Positions 46,599 through 54,638 are shown, numbered from the stretch's first letter. The stretch: DNA of 64,000 nt from Pseudomonas sp. R28(2017) (GCF_002112505.1 NZ_NEHW01000005.1:1-64000); one strand, 5' to 3'. The notes: a model not told the origin generated them from the sequence alone. Numbers and translations are program-made.

Positions 46599-49500
46599 AT
46601 GGACGCGTCACACGCCAAAGGTCTGGTACCGATGCCCAAATCAGCAAATCGCTTTCCGCGCCTGCCGCGCATCCCAGCGGCCGACCCTCAGGAATCGGAA
46701 CAGGCCTGGCAGAACGCCCCGCAGCTGCTGGCCGCGCTCAATGGCGCCCGCCTGGGCGCCTGGCTGTGGGACATCGACACCGGCCGCATCAGCTGGTCAC
46801 GGGGTACCCAGGCGCTGTTCGGCTTCGACCCGCAACGCCCGCTGCCCAACGACATCGACTACCTGGACCTGCTGCCAGAGGAAGACCGCGCCCGCACCCG
46901 CCAGTTGTTCCACGCCGTGGTCAATGGCGAGCCGGTGGAACAGGCCATGCGCCACCGCATCCGCTGGCCGGACGGCAGCCTGCACTGGCTGGAAATCAAC
47001 GGCAGCCTGACCCACGACCACCATGGCCGCCGGCAGATGATCGGGGTGATCCGCGAAATCACCCGCCAGCGTGAACGGGAAACCGCCCTGATCAACTCGG
47101 AAAAGCGCTTCGCCACGCTGTTCCACCTGAGCCCCAACGCCATTTTGCTGAGCCGCCGCCAGGACGGGATGATCATCGAGGTCAACCAGCACTTCGAGGA
47201 CATGTTCGGCTGGCCCGGCGGCCAGGTGATCGGCAAGACCAGCATCGAACTGGGCCTGTGGGTCAACCCCGAACAACGCCATCAGGTCATCGAGGCCACC
47301 CGTGGCAACCAGGGCCCGGCGATCATGGAGGTGCAGTTCCGCGCCAGCACCGGCAAGCTCCACGACGGCATCCTGTGCACCCAGAGCATCGACATGGAGG
47401 GCGTCACCTACCTGATCAGCACCTTCGTCGACACCACCGAACGCAAACGCGCCGAGCAGGCCCTCAAGGACAGCCAGGAGCGCCTCGACCTGGCGCTGGA
47501 CTCGGCACAGCTGGGCACCTGGGACTGGCACATCCCCAGCGGTATGCTCTACGGCTCGGCCCGCGCCGCGCAACTGCACGGGCTGGACCCGGTGCCGTTC
47601 CACGAGTCGTTCGATTCGTTCTTCGAAGGTGTGCCAGAACATGAGCGTGCCAGCATGCGCCAGGCCTACCGCAGCCTGCGCGAAGGCCCGGCCGGCAATT
47701 ACCAGATCACCTACCGCGTGCAGCTGGAAAACGGCACCTCGCGCTACATCGAAAGCCGTGCACGGCTGTATCGCGACGACCAGGGCAACCCGTTGCGCAT
47801 GGCCGGCACCCTGCTCGACATCACCGAGCAGGTGGAACGCGAACAGCGCCTGAGCGCCTCGGAAGAGAAATTCGCCAGCCTGTTCCAGGTCAGCCCCGAC
47901 CCGATCTGCGTGACGCGCCAGGACACCGGCCAGTTCATCGAGATCAACCCGGCCTTCACCCAGACTTTCGGCTGGAGTGCCGAGCAGGTGATCGGCCGCA
48001 CCGCCGAAGAGATCGGCCTGTGGGCCGAATCGATCGAGCGTGCCCAGCGCATCGAGCGAGTGATCCGCGAACAGGCGCTGAGCAATGTCGCGGTGGTGGT
48101 CAACCACCGCAATGGCGCGCCACTGACCTGCGTGATCGCCAGCCGCCTGATCAGCGTCGACGACCAGCCGTGCAGCGTCACCACCCTGCGCGACATCACC
48201 CAGCAACAACGTGCCGAGGCGGCGCTCAAATCCAGCGAAGAGAAATTCGCCAAGGCCTTCCACTCCAGCCCCGACGCCATCACCATCACCGAACGCCGCA
48301 GCGGCCGCTACCTGGAGGTCAACGACGGGTTCTGCCGGCTGACCGGCTACAGCGCCGCCGAGGTGATCGGCCGCAGCGTCTACGAAATCGGCATCTGGGC
48401 CGACGACAAGCAGCGCGGCGCCCTGCTCAGCGAGCTCAAGGAACGTGGCCGGGTGCACCACCGAGAGATGCTCGGGCGCAACAAGCGCGGCGACATCCTT
48501 ACCGTCGAGGTGTCGGTGGAGCCGATCAGCCTCAACGAGGTCGACTGCCTGCTGCTGACCGCCCGCGATGTCAGCCAGCTGAAGAACGCCCAGGCGCAGA
48601 TCCGCCACCTCGCCTACCACGACCCACTGACCAACCTGCCCAACCGCGCCTTGCTGATGGACCGCCTGAGCCAGCAGATCGCCCTGCTGCGCCGGCACAA
48701 CCTGCGCGGTGCGCTGCTGTTCCTCGACCTCGACCACTTCAAGCACATCAACGACTCGCTCGGGCATCCGGTGGGCGACACCGTGCTGAAGATCATCACC
48801 GCACGCCTGGAGGCCAGCGTGCGCCTGGAAGACACCGTGGCGCGCCTGGGGGGTGATGAGTTCGTGGTGCTGCTCAGCGGCCTGGAAGGCAGCCGCGAAG
48901 CGGTGGAAGGCAAGGTCCGCGAGCTGGCCGACACCCTGCGCGAGCTGCTGGCCGAACCGATGTCGCTGGACGGCCAGCGCCTGCAGGTGACGCCGAGCAT
49001 CGGTGTGGCGCTGATCCCCGACCACGGTGCGACGCCCGCCGACCTGCTCAAGCGCGCCGACATTGCCCTGTACCGGGCCAAGGATTCCGGGCGCAACACC
49101 ACCCAACTGTTCCACACCACCATGCAAAAGGCCGCCAGCGAGCGCCTGCGCATGGAAAGCGACCTGCGCCTGGCCCTGGCCCGCGGCGAGCTGGCCTTGC
49201 ATTTCCAGCCCCAGGTCGATGCCCGCGACAACCGCATCGTCGGCGCCGAAGTGCTGCTGCGCTGGCACCACCCGCAACTGGGCCAGCAGCCCCCCGCGCA
49301 GTTCATCCAGGTACTGGAAGAAAGCGGCCTGATACTCGAAGTTGGCAGCTGGATCCTCGACGAAGCCTGCGACGCCTGCGCGCGCATGCTGGAAGACGGC
49401 CTGATCGATGCCGATGATTTCAGCCTGTGCGTGAACATCAGCCCGCGCCAGTTCCGCCAGAACGACTTCGTCGAGCGAGTGCTGCGCAGCCTGGACGACT

Positions 49501-49928
49501 ACCGCCTGCCGCGGCAGATGCTGAAGCTGGAGATCACCGAGGGCATCGTCATCCAGAACCTCGAAGACACCATCAGCAAGATGCGCGAACTCAAGCGCTA
49601 CGGCGTGAGCTTCGCCATGGACGACTTTGGCACCGGCTATTCCTCGCTGACCTACCTCAAGCGCCTGCCGGTGGACGCGCTGAAAATCGACCAGACTTTC
49701 GTCCGCGACGCCCCGGAAGACCCCAACGATGCCGAAATTGTCCGCGCCATCGTGGCCATGGCCCGCAGCCTTGACCTGGCGGTGATCGCCGAAGGGGTGG
49801 AACTGACCGAGCAACTGGCGTTTCTCGAGCGCCTGGGTTGCCACCTGTACCAGGGTTACCTGCACAGCCGGCCACTGCCGCTGCCGGAATTCAGGCAAAT
49901 GTTGATGGAAGCGCCGGCGGATTACTGA
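46599..49928 (+). CDS. Multi-PAS GGDEF/EAL cyclic-di-GMP protein
   Basis: 1109 aa, no membrane helix. Five PAS/PAC sensor repeats can be seen (starting near residues 40, 168, 297, 423 and 546), then a GGDEF domain with an intact RLGGDEFVVL motif (near 750) and an EAL domain. The EAL motif reads AEVLLRW; the other phosphodiesterase residues (FQPQVD, LEITEG, DDFGTGYSSL, KIDQTFV) are present. Both synthesis and breakdown of c-di-GMP are possible. Repeats 2, 4 and 5 are similar (EEKFA.LF..SPD.I), suggesting internal duplication. ATG 46632 is an alternative start. Confidence 0.93.
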   Translation: MDASHAKGLVPMPKSANRFPRLPRIPAADPQESEQAWQNAPQLLAALNGARLGAWLWDIDTGRISWSRGTQALFGFDPQRPLPNDIDYLDLLPEEDRARTRQLFHAVVNGEPVEQAMRHRIRWPDGSLHWLEINGSLTHDHHGRRQMIGVIREITRQRERETALINSEKRFATLFHLSPNAILLSRRQDGMIIEVNQHFEDMFGWPGGQVIGKTSIELGLWVNPEQRHQVIEATRGNQGPAIMEVQFRASTGKLHDGILCTQSIDMEGVTYLISTFVDTTERKRAEQALKDSQERLDLALDSAQLGTWDWHIPSGMLYGSARAAQLHGLDPVPFHESFDSFFEGVPEHERASMRQAYRSLREGPAGNYQITYRVQLENGTSRYIESRARLYRDDQGNPLRMAGTLLDITEQVEREQRLSASEEKFASLFQVSPDPICVTRQDTGQFIEINPAFTQTFGWSAEQVIGRTAEEIGLWAESIERAQRIERVIREQALSNVAVVVNHRNGAPLTCVIASRLISVDDQPCSVTTLRDITQQQRAEAALKSSEEKFAKAFHSSPDAITITERRSGRYLEVNDGFCRLTGYSAAEVIGRSVYEIGIWADDKQRGALLSELKERGRVHHREMLGRNKRGDILTVEVSVEPISLNEVDCLLLTARDVSQLKNAQAQIRHLAYHDPLTNLPNRALLMDRLSQQIALLRRHNLRGALLFLDLDHFKHINDSLGHPVGDTVLKIITARLEASVRLEDTVARLGGDEFVVLLSGLEGSREAVEGKVRELADTLRELLAEPMSLDGQRLQVTPSIGVALIPDHGATPADLLKRADIALYRAKDSGRNTTQLFHTTMQKAASERLRMESDLRLALARGELALHFQPQVDARDNRIVGAEVLLRWHHPQLGQQPPAQFIQVLEESGLILEVGSWILDEACDACARMLEDGLIDADDFSLCVNISPRQFRQNDFVERVLRSLDDYRLPRQMLKLEITEGIVIQNLEDTISKMRELKRYGVSFAMDDFGTGYSSLTYLKRLPVDALKIDQTFVRDAPEDPNDAEIVRAIVAMARSLDLAVIAEGVELTEQLAFLERLGCHLYQGYLHSRPLPLPEFRQMLMEAPADY

Positions 49929-49934
49929 AACGCA

Positions 49935-49964
49935 GAAAGGGCACCCGAAGGTGCCCTTTCTTTC
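49935..49964. terminator. Bidirectional terminator between the GGDEF/EAL gene and ibpA
   Basis: Perfect stem GAAAGGGCACC, loop CGAA, GGTGCCCTTTC, then TTTC on the plus strand. It separates two convergent genes and could stop both. Confidence 0.85.
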
Positions 49965-49976
49965 ATCCCGCCGAAC

Positions 49977-50420
49977 TCAGTTCAGAACCGGCTTGTCGCC
50001 ATTGATCGGGATGCGTTTGGCCTTGGCTTCTTCCGGCACGATGCGCAGCAGGTCGATGCTGAGCAGGCCGTTGGCCAGGCCCGCCGATTTGACCTCGATA
50101 TGGTCAGCCAGGCGGAACGACAGCTTGAAGGCGCGCTGGGCAATACCCTGGTGCAGGTAGGTCACTTCAGCGGCGCTGTTTTCGCGCTTGCCACCGATCA
50201 CGGTCAGGACGCCTTTTTCGACTTGCAGGTCGAGGTCCTGTTCCTGGAAACCGGCTGCGGCAACCACGATGCGATAGTGGTCATCGCCATGTTTTTCCAC
50301 GTTGTAGGGTGGATAGCTGCTACCCGCCTCATTGCGTGCCGCAGACTCGAACAGGTCGTTGAAGCGGTCGAAGCCAACGGAATGGCGGAACAGTGGAGCG
50401 AGAGAGAAAGCGCTGGTCAT
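49977..50420 (-). CDS. ibpA: Small heat-shock protein IbpA (Hsp20)
   Basis: 147 aa alpha-crystallin-type chaperone that holds unfolded proteins on aggregates for DnaK/ClpB. N-terminal TSAFSLAPLFRHSVGFDRF, then the crystallin domain (YPPYNVEKHGDDHYRIVVA ... GVLTVIGGKRE) and the conserved GLANGLLSIDL (A-x-x-x-G-v-L) motif near 118-128. I choose ATG 50420 because the AGGAG at 50434-50430 is nine bases away; the ATG at 50426 is too close. Expression is probably under a heat sigma promoter and an RNA thermometer (next entries). Confidence 0.96.
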   Translation of the reverse strand: MTSAFSLAPLFRHSVGFDRFNDLFESAARNEAGSSYPPYNVEKHGDDHYRIVVAAAGFQEQDLDLQVEKGVLTVIGGKRENSAAEVTYLHQGIAQRAFKLSFRLADHIEVKSAGLANGLLSIDLLRIVPEEAKAKRIPINGDKPVLN

Positions 50421-50426
50421 GGTCAT

Positions 50427-50482
50427 AAACTCCTGAAATTCAGCAAGTAGGTCATTACGCGACCCGACTTCGGCATCGCGTA
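50427..50482 (-). promoter_or_regulatory. ROSE-like RNA thermometer in the ibpA leader
   Basis: The ibpA leader can fold into two hairpins. The 5' one has stem TACGCGA/TCGCGTA (50456-50482) with an inner CCG/CGG. The 3' one pairs UUGCU (50446-50442) with the ribosome site AGGAG (50434-50430), including a G-G opposition. UYGCU against the ribosome site is the hallmark of ROSE elements, and short ROSE-like thermometers are known upstream of Pseudomonas ibpA. Melting on heating would expose the site. Confidence 0.85.
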
Positions 50483-50488
50483 CTAAAG

Positions 50489-50516
50489 AGATATGGCCTT
50501 GGGGAAAGCTTTCAAG
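50489..50516 (-). promoter_or_regulatory. Sigma-32-type heat-shock promoter of ibpA
   Basis: On the minus strand CTTGAAA (50516-50510), 11 bases, then GGCCATATCT (50498-50489). This is close to the sigma-32 consensus CTTGAAA / CCCCATnTA and sits just before the thermometer leader. Confidence 0.78.
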
Positions 50517-50556
50517 AGGAACGAGGAAAAAATCTTGATTCAGCTTTTGATCTGAT

Positions 50557-50650
50557 GGCCTCTTCGCGGGCAAGCCCGCTCCCACAGGGATCTCGCTAAG
50601 CCTGAGGGCAGCGCCGAACCTGTGGGAGCGGGCTTGCCCGCGAAGAGGCC
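50557..50650. repeat. REP pair (inverted) between dusC and ibpA
   Basis: Two facing consensus REP copies. The right copy ends only four bases from the dusC stop codon. Confidence 0.9.
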
Positions 50651-50653
50651 AGA

Positions 50654-51625
50654 TCAGGCAACACAAGATTCGAAGGAAGTTACCTCAACACCAAGCAACT
50701 GGCTGATGCGGGCGCAGTCATCCTCGCGCCGCAACTCGGCAAACAGCACCACCGCCTCGGGGTAACTGCGGGTCAGCATCGCCAGCCACTGTTTCATCCG
50801 CCCCGGCGCATAGCGCGGCGACAGCTTGGCCTGGGCCTGGCGCCAGAACTCGCGCAGCAACGGCAGCAGCTGATCCCAGCTCATGGGCTGGTACTCGCGC
50901 CCGTCACGCGCCGCCGCGATCTGCAGGGCCAGGTCCGGCCGTGACACCAACCCGCGCCCCAACATGATGTCCTCGGCACCGCTGACCTCGCGGCAGCGCC
51001 GCCAGTCATCGACGGTCCAGATTTCACCGTTGGCGAACACGGGCACCTGGACCACATCCTGCACGCGCGCCACCCACTCCCAGTGGGCGGGCGGCTTATA
51101 GCCTTCAACCTTGGTCCGCGCGTGCACCACCAGGTGCGCCGAACCGCCCTCGGCCAAGGCCGTGGCACAGTCCAGCGCGCCGTCCGGGCTGTCGAAGCCC
51201 AGGCGCATCTTTGACGTGACCGGGATATGCGTCGGCACCGCACGGCGCACTTCACGCACGATGGCATGCAGCAATTCCGGCTCCTTGAGCAGCACCGCAC
51301 CGCCACGCGACTTGTTCACGGTCTTGGCCGGGCAGCCGAAGTTCAGGTCGATGACCGGTGCGCCCAGCTCGCAGGCGAGCGCGGCGTTTTCCGCCAGGCA
51401 TACCGGGTCCGACCCCAGCAACTGCACGCGCATCGGCACGCCGGCCGCCGTGCGCGCGCCCTGGCGCAGCTCAGGGGCGAGCTTGTCGAACGAAGAAGCC
51501 GGCAGCAGGCGGTCGCACACGCGGATGAACTCGGTGACGCACCAATCGATGCCGCCCACTCGGGTCAGGACGTCGCGCAGGATGTTGTCGACCAGCCCCT
51601 CCATGGGGGCCAGGGCAATTTGCAT
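50654..51625 (-). CDS. dusC: tRNA-dihydrouridine(16) synthase
   Basis: 323 aa FMN enzyme that reduces a tRNA uridine to dihydrouridine. It starts [20 protein letters not shown]; the catalytic Cys is in [21 protein letters not shown] (near 93-113), and [26 protein letters not shown] and [11 protein letters not shown] are FMN/tRNA-site segments. The C-terminal helical tRNA-binding domain fits DusC rather than DusA/B; position specificity is inferred. The ATG is preceded by a weak site. It reads towards ibpA. Confidence 0.93.
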   Translation of the reverse strand: MQIALAPMEGLVDNILRDVLTRVGGIDWCVTEFIRVCDRLLPASSFDKLAPELRQGARTAAGVPMRVQLLGSDPVCLAENAALACELGAPVIDLNFGCPAKTVNKSRGGAVLLKEPELLHAIVREVRRAVPTHIPVTSKMRLGFDSPDGALDCATALAEGGSAHLVVHARTKVEGYKPPAHWEWVARVQDVVQVPVFANGEIWTVDDWRRCREVSGAEDIMLGRGLVSRPDLALQIAAARDGREYQPMSWDQLLPLLREFWRQAQAKLSPRYAPGRMKQWLAMLTRSYPEAVVLFAELRREDDCARISQLLGVEVTSFESCVA

Positions 51626-51676
51626 GTCTGGGTCTCGGCGGAAAAAGGCCGCAGTCTAGCAAAAAAAGCCGCCGCC

Positions 51677-52111
51677 TCAGCTGCCGATCAGCGCCGGCCC
51701 GTAACCGTCGAGGAACTCGGCCGGCATGCGCTTGGGCTTGCCGCTGGACAACTCGATGCAGGCGAAGGTGGTTTGCGCGCGCAGCAGGGTCACGCCGTCG
51801 CGTGGGCGCTTGAGCTGGAAGCGCCGGGTCATGCGCAGGCGCTGGTCCCAGTCGATGATCCAGGTGGCCAGTTGCAGCTCATCGTCCTCGTAGCCGGCGG
51901 CGAGGTAGTCGATTTCGTGGCGCACCACTGCCATGGCCCGGTCCAGGCGCCGGTATTCGGCCAGGTCCAGGCCCAGGCGCTGGGAGTGGCGCCAGGCGCA
52001 GCGCTCAAGCCAGGTGACGTAGACCGCGTTGTTGGCGTGGCCGAGGCCGTCGATGTCCTCGCTGCCGACGCGCAGGTCGATGATGAATGGCGTTGCCAGG
52101 TCCCAGCTCAT
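51677..52111 (-). CDS. Hot-dog acyl-CoA thioesterase
   Basis: About 144 aa from MSWDLATPFIIDLRVG at 52111. The 4HBT hot-dog pattern is clear: DIDGLGHANNAVYVTWLERCA (Asp-x-x-Gly-His-x-x-Asn, near 21-41) and MAVVRHEIDYLAAGYEDDELQL. Such proteins hydrolyse acyl-CoA thioesters in the cytoplasm (YbgC/FadM-like). The acyl preference is unknown. It follows the alpha/beta hydrolase after 43 bases on the same strand. Residues before the ATG are out-of-family. Confidence 0.9.
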   Translation of the reverse strand: MSWDLATPFIIDLRVGSEDIDGLGHANNAVYVTWLERCAWRHSQRLGLDLAEYRRLDRAMAVVRHEIDYLAAGYEDDELQLATWIIDWDQRLRMTRRFQLKRPRDGVTLLRAQTTFACIELSSGKPKRMPAEFLDGYGPALIGS

Positions 52112-52154
52112 GCCCGCTCCCGATATCAGTGAACGGGCCGAGTGTAACGGATGT

Positions 52155-52982
52155 TCAAGCACTCTGCCGCGAAGGTTCACGGGCCAGCAGCTCCAGCACC
52201 GCCTCGCTCAGACGCGGGTCGGCCAGCACGCGCTGGTGCCCGCCCTCCTCCAGCAACATCAGGCGGCTGTCGAACCAGGCCTTGTGGATGACCTGTGCCT
52301 CAGCGGCAGGCACCAGGGCGTCATCGGCGGCATGCACCACCAGGCCCGGCAGTTCCAGCTGATAGCCGCTGACATCCAGACGCGCGATCTGCATGCCGAC
52401 ATCCTGTTCGACCTGGCGAATGAAGGCCGCCCTGGCCCGCGCCGGCAAGCCCAGGCGATGGGCAAAACCACGCAACACACCGAGCAGCTGCGCCGGCGCC
52501 GCAATGCTCACGGCAGCCTCGGCACGCAGCCCCATCTGCAGCGCCAGCAGCACACTGGCGCCGCCCATGGAATGGCCGATCACGGCACGCAGCGGCGGCA
52601 GCTCGGCGGCCGCTTCCAGCAGCGCCCGGGCAAACAGCACCACATGCGCCTGCTGGCCGGGTGAGCGGCCATGGGCCGGGCCTTCCAGAGACACCACGGT
52701 GTGCCCGGCCTGCACCAGGGTTTCGATCAGCGCCGCAAACTGTGTCGGGCGCCCTTCCCAACCGTGCATCAGCAACACCGTCGGCCCCTTGCCCCAGCGC
52801 AAGGCCGACAGGCCGAAGCGCAAGGTGATGCGCTCGGCGCTGGCCAGCAGTGGCAGCTCCCATTGCCGGGGCGGCAGGTTGCGCGGGGTCATGAAGGCGC
52901 GGCGCATCTTGCCGGCGACATGCTCGGGGGCCAGCCGGCCGAGGGTGCCATTCACGCCACGAATCCAGTTCAGGGTAGTCAT
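52155..52982 (-). CDS. Alpha/beta hydrolase
   Basis: 275 aa. The nucleophile elbow GHSMGGASVLL (near residue 138) and an oxyanion segment LLMHGWEGRPTQFAALIE (near 68-85) are intact; the acid is probably in HAADDALVPAAEA and the His in EEGGHQRVLAD. This is a serine esterase/lipase-like cytosolic enzyme without a signal peptide. Substrate unknown. GGAG lies upstream of the ATG. It is followed by the thioesterase and preceded by a TetR regulator on the same strand, so the three may form one operon. Confidence 0.9.
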   Translation of the reverse strand: MTTLNWIRGVNGTLGRLAPEHVAGKMRRAFMTPRNLPPRQWELPLLASAERITLRFGLSALRWGKGPTVLLMHGWEGRPTQFAALIETLVQAGHTVVSLEGPAHGRSPGQQAHVVLFARALLEAAAELPPLRAVIGHSMGGASVLLALQMGLRAEAAVSIAAPAQLLGVLRGFAHRLGLPARARAAFIRQVEQDVGMQIARLDVSGYQLELPGLVVHAADDALVPAAEAQVIHKAWFDSRLMLLEEGGHQRVLADPRLSEAVLELLAREPSRQSA

Positions 52983-53006
52983 CGCCTTGCTCCAGGATCA
53001 GGGGTA

Positions 53007-53546
53007 TCAGAGAACTGCCGACTTGGCGGCTCGCAGCATGCGGTCGGACAACTCGCCGGGGCCCAAGGCACGCGCCAAGGCCAGGCCGCCGATCATCAAC
53101 GCCAGGTCAGCCAGGGCTTTGTCGGCGTCTTCCGGGCGGTCGACCATGGCTGCGGTCATCAGCTCGATATGCTCGGCCAGGACCTCGCGGAAGGCTTCGG
53201 GCAGGCGTTGCATCTCGCCGAGCGAATTGGGCAGCGGGCAGGCATGCACTTCGGCGTCACGGTGCTTGCGCGACAGGTAGAAGGCACTGACCAGGGCGCG
53301 GCGCCCTTCGCCATCCAGGTTTGGGTCGACCTGGGCGAGCAAGGCGCGACGCTCGTTCAGCAACTGGCGGAAGGCCTCGAGCATGAGCTCGTCCTTGCTC
53401 TCGAAGTGCGCATAGAAACCGCCAACGGTCAGGCCTGCAGCGCCCATCACCTGGCTGACACTCGGCTCGGCCGGGCCATGCTGGATCAATGCACTGCGCG
53501 CCGCTTCAAGGATGCGTTCGCGGGTCTTGCTCTTCTTGTCGCTCAT
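53007..53546 (-). CDS. TetR/AcrR-family repressor
   Basis: About 179 aa from MSDKKSKTRERILEAARSAL at 53546. The TetR helix-turn-helix reads SVSQVMGAAGLTVGGFYAHF (near 31-50), then FESKDELMLEAF; the remainder is a helical ligand domain. The VGGFYAHF form is common in regulators of efflux or aldehyde/quinone detoxification. A perfect 11-base inverted repeat lies 18 bases upstream of the start (next entry). The alpha/beta hydrolase gene follows after 24 bases. Ligand unknown. Confidence 0.92.
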   Translation of the reverse strand: MSDKKSKTRERILEAARSALIQHGPAEPSVSQVMGAAGLTVGGFYAHFESKDELMLEAFRQLLNERRALLAQVDPNLDGEGRRALVSAFYLSRKHRDAEVHACPLPNSLGEMQRLPEAFREVLAEHIELMTAAMVDRPEDADKALADLALMIGGLALARALGPGELSDRMLRAAKSAVL

Positions 53547-53563
53547 TCGCCGGCTCGCCAAGC

Positions 53564-53601
53564 AAAATATGATGATCGAAATATTATTCCCATCATATTT
53601 T
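53564..53601. promoter_or_regulatory. Inverted-repeat operator upstream of the TetR gene
   Basis: AAAATATGATG, 16 bases, CATCATATTTT: a perfect 11 bp inverted repeat in an A/T-rich gap. TetR proteins usually bind such sites over their own promoter, so autoregulation is the likely role. Confidence 0.75.
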
Positions 53602-53662
53602 TTGGCAAGCGAAATCTGCCACCGCTTGTCGGCGCCATAATTTTCTCGAGGGCAAGAAAAAC

Positions 53663-53694
53663 AAAAGGCCCATTCAATAAGCGAATGAGCCTTT
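53663..53694 (-). terminator. Terminator of the tRNA-Ala/Glu array
   Basis: On the minus strand AAAGGCTCATTC, loop GCTTATT, GAATGGGCCTTTT, followed by GTTTTTC. It comes after the last tRNA-Glu. Confidence 0.85.
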
Positions 53695-53720
53695 AAAGTC
53701 CCGCAAAACGCGGGTAAAAA

Positions 53721-53796
53721 TGGCGTCCCCTAGGGGACTCGAACCCCTGTTACCGCCGTGAAAGGGCGGTGTCCTAGGCCACTAGACGAAGGGGAC
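53721..53796 (-). tRNA. tRNA-Glu (TTC), last copy
   Basis: 76 bases with CCA. Acceptor GTCCCCT pairs with AGGGGAC; the anticodon loop CTTTCAC gives TTC. Final gene of the Ala-Glu array. Confidence 0.97.
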
Positions 53797-53838
53797 GTAA
53801 CCTTCGCGAAGATTCGATGAATCGAACCCTGGCAGAAA

Positions 53839-53914
53839 TGGTGGAGCTAAGCGGGATCGAACCGCTGACCTCCTGCATGCCATGCAGGCGCTCTCCCAGC
53901 TGAGCTATAGCCCC
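53839..53914 (-). tRNA. tRNA-Ala (GGC), last copy
   Basis: 76 bases with CCA. Acceptor GGGGCTA pairs with TAGCTCC (one G-T pair); anticodon GGC within CATGGCATG. Confidence 0.97.
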
Positions 53915-53919
53915 GAAAC

Positions 53920-53952
53920 AAAAGACTCATTCAATAAGCGAACGAGCCTTTT
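53920..53952 (-). terminator. Internal copy of the array terminator
   Basis: A near copy of the final terminator (shared core CTTATTGAATG, flanking CCCGCGTTTTGCGGG block also shared) between the second tRNA-Glu and the last tRNA-Ala. G-T pairs keep the stem closed on the minus strand, and it ends in TCTTTTG. Confidence 0.65.
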
Positions 53953-53978
53953 TAAGTCCCGCAAAACGCGGGTAAAAG

Positions 53979-54054
53979 TGGCGTCCCCTAGGGGACTCGA
54001 ACCCCTGTTACCGCCGTGAAAGGGCGGTGTCCTAGGCCACTAGACGAAGGGGAC
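53979..54054 (-). tRNA. tRNA-Glu (TTC), second copy
   Basis: 76 bases with CCA, identical to the other two tRNA-Glu copies, anticodon TTC. Confidence 0.97.
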
Positions 54055-54096
54055 GTAACCTTCGTGCCGATCCGTTTTCACGAACCGCGGCAAAAT

Positions 54097-54172
54097 TGGT
54101 GGAGCTAAGCGGGATCGAACCGCTGACCTCCTGCATGCCATGCAGGCGCTCTCCCAGCTGAGCTATAGCCCC
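54097..54172 (-). tRNA. tRNA-Ala (GGC), second copy
   Basis: 76 bases with CCA, identical to the other tRNA-Ala copies here, anticodon GGC. Confidence 0.97.
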
Positions 54173-54225
54173 GGATTTCTAGCCTCTCGGCCCAGCGACA
54201 TCCTGAAACATCGCTTGTGCAAAAC

Positions 54226-54301
54226 TGGCGTCCCCTAGGGGACTCGAACCCCTGTTACCGCCGTGAAAGGGCGGTGTCCTAGGCCACTAGACGAAGGGGA
54301 C
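54226..54301 (-). tRNA. tRNA-Glu (TTC), first copy
   Basis: 76 bases with CCA, anticodon TTC, identical to the later copies. It is followed by the second tRNA-Ala. Confidence 0.97.
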
Positions 54302-54373
54302 GAACCTTCTCACCTTCAAGACCCGGTTGCTGGACCCGGCCTTGCTCGACAGCCTTGGCTGCCAAGCGGAATT

Positions 54374-54449
54374 TGGTGGAGCTAAGCGGGATCGAACCGC
54401 TGACCTCCTGCATGCCATGCAGGCGCTCTCCCAGCTGAGCTATAGCCCC
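54374..54449 (-). tRNA. tRNA-Ala (GGC), first copy
   Basis: 76 bases with CCA, anticodon GGC. First gene of the Ala-Glu array, 76 bases after a consensus promoter and downstream of gltX on the same strand. Confidence 0.97.
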
Positions 54450-54524
54450 ACAATGTCGCTCTGAACAGAAGCGCTGGCTGGGTGCCTGGCGTTTCGTTTT
54501 CGTTCATCGCTGTGGACGGGGCGC

Positions 54525-54580
54525 ATATTAAGATCGGAATGCAGGGCTGTCAAACTAAATTTTGAAAATATTCAAAATTT
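54525..54580 (-). promoter_or_regulatory. Strong sigma-70 promoter with UP-like palindrome for the tRNA-Ala/Glu array
   Basis: On the minus strand TTGACA (54553-54548), exactly 17 bases, TAATAT (54530-54525), then a GCGCCCC discriminator of the stringent type. Directly upstream of the -35 is a perfect 10 bp A/T inverted repeat (AAATTTTGAA / TTCAAAATTT, 54557-54580) in the UP-element position. Confidence 0.9.
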
Positions 54581-54638
54581 TTTTCACAGATAACAATCAC
54601 TTACCGCCCTGCCCCACTCAAAACCTGAACGCTGAGCC

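Noticed and set aside
46797-49898. A 1033-codon open frame on the minus strand, antisense to the GGDEF/EAL gene
   Set aside because: High GC with third-position bias leaves long antisense frames. The plus frame has five PAS domains and intact GGDEF/EAL motifs; the minus translation is low complexity with no family features.
53721-54449. Regular repeats of about 76 bases with spacers, like a CRISPR array
   Set aside because: The repeats fold as tRNA-Glu and tRNA-Ala with CCA ends. No cas genes.
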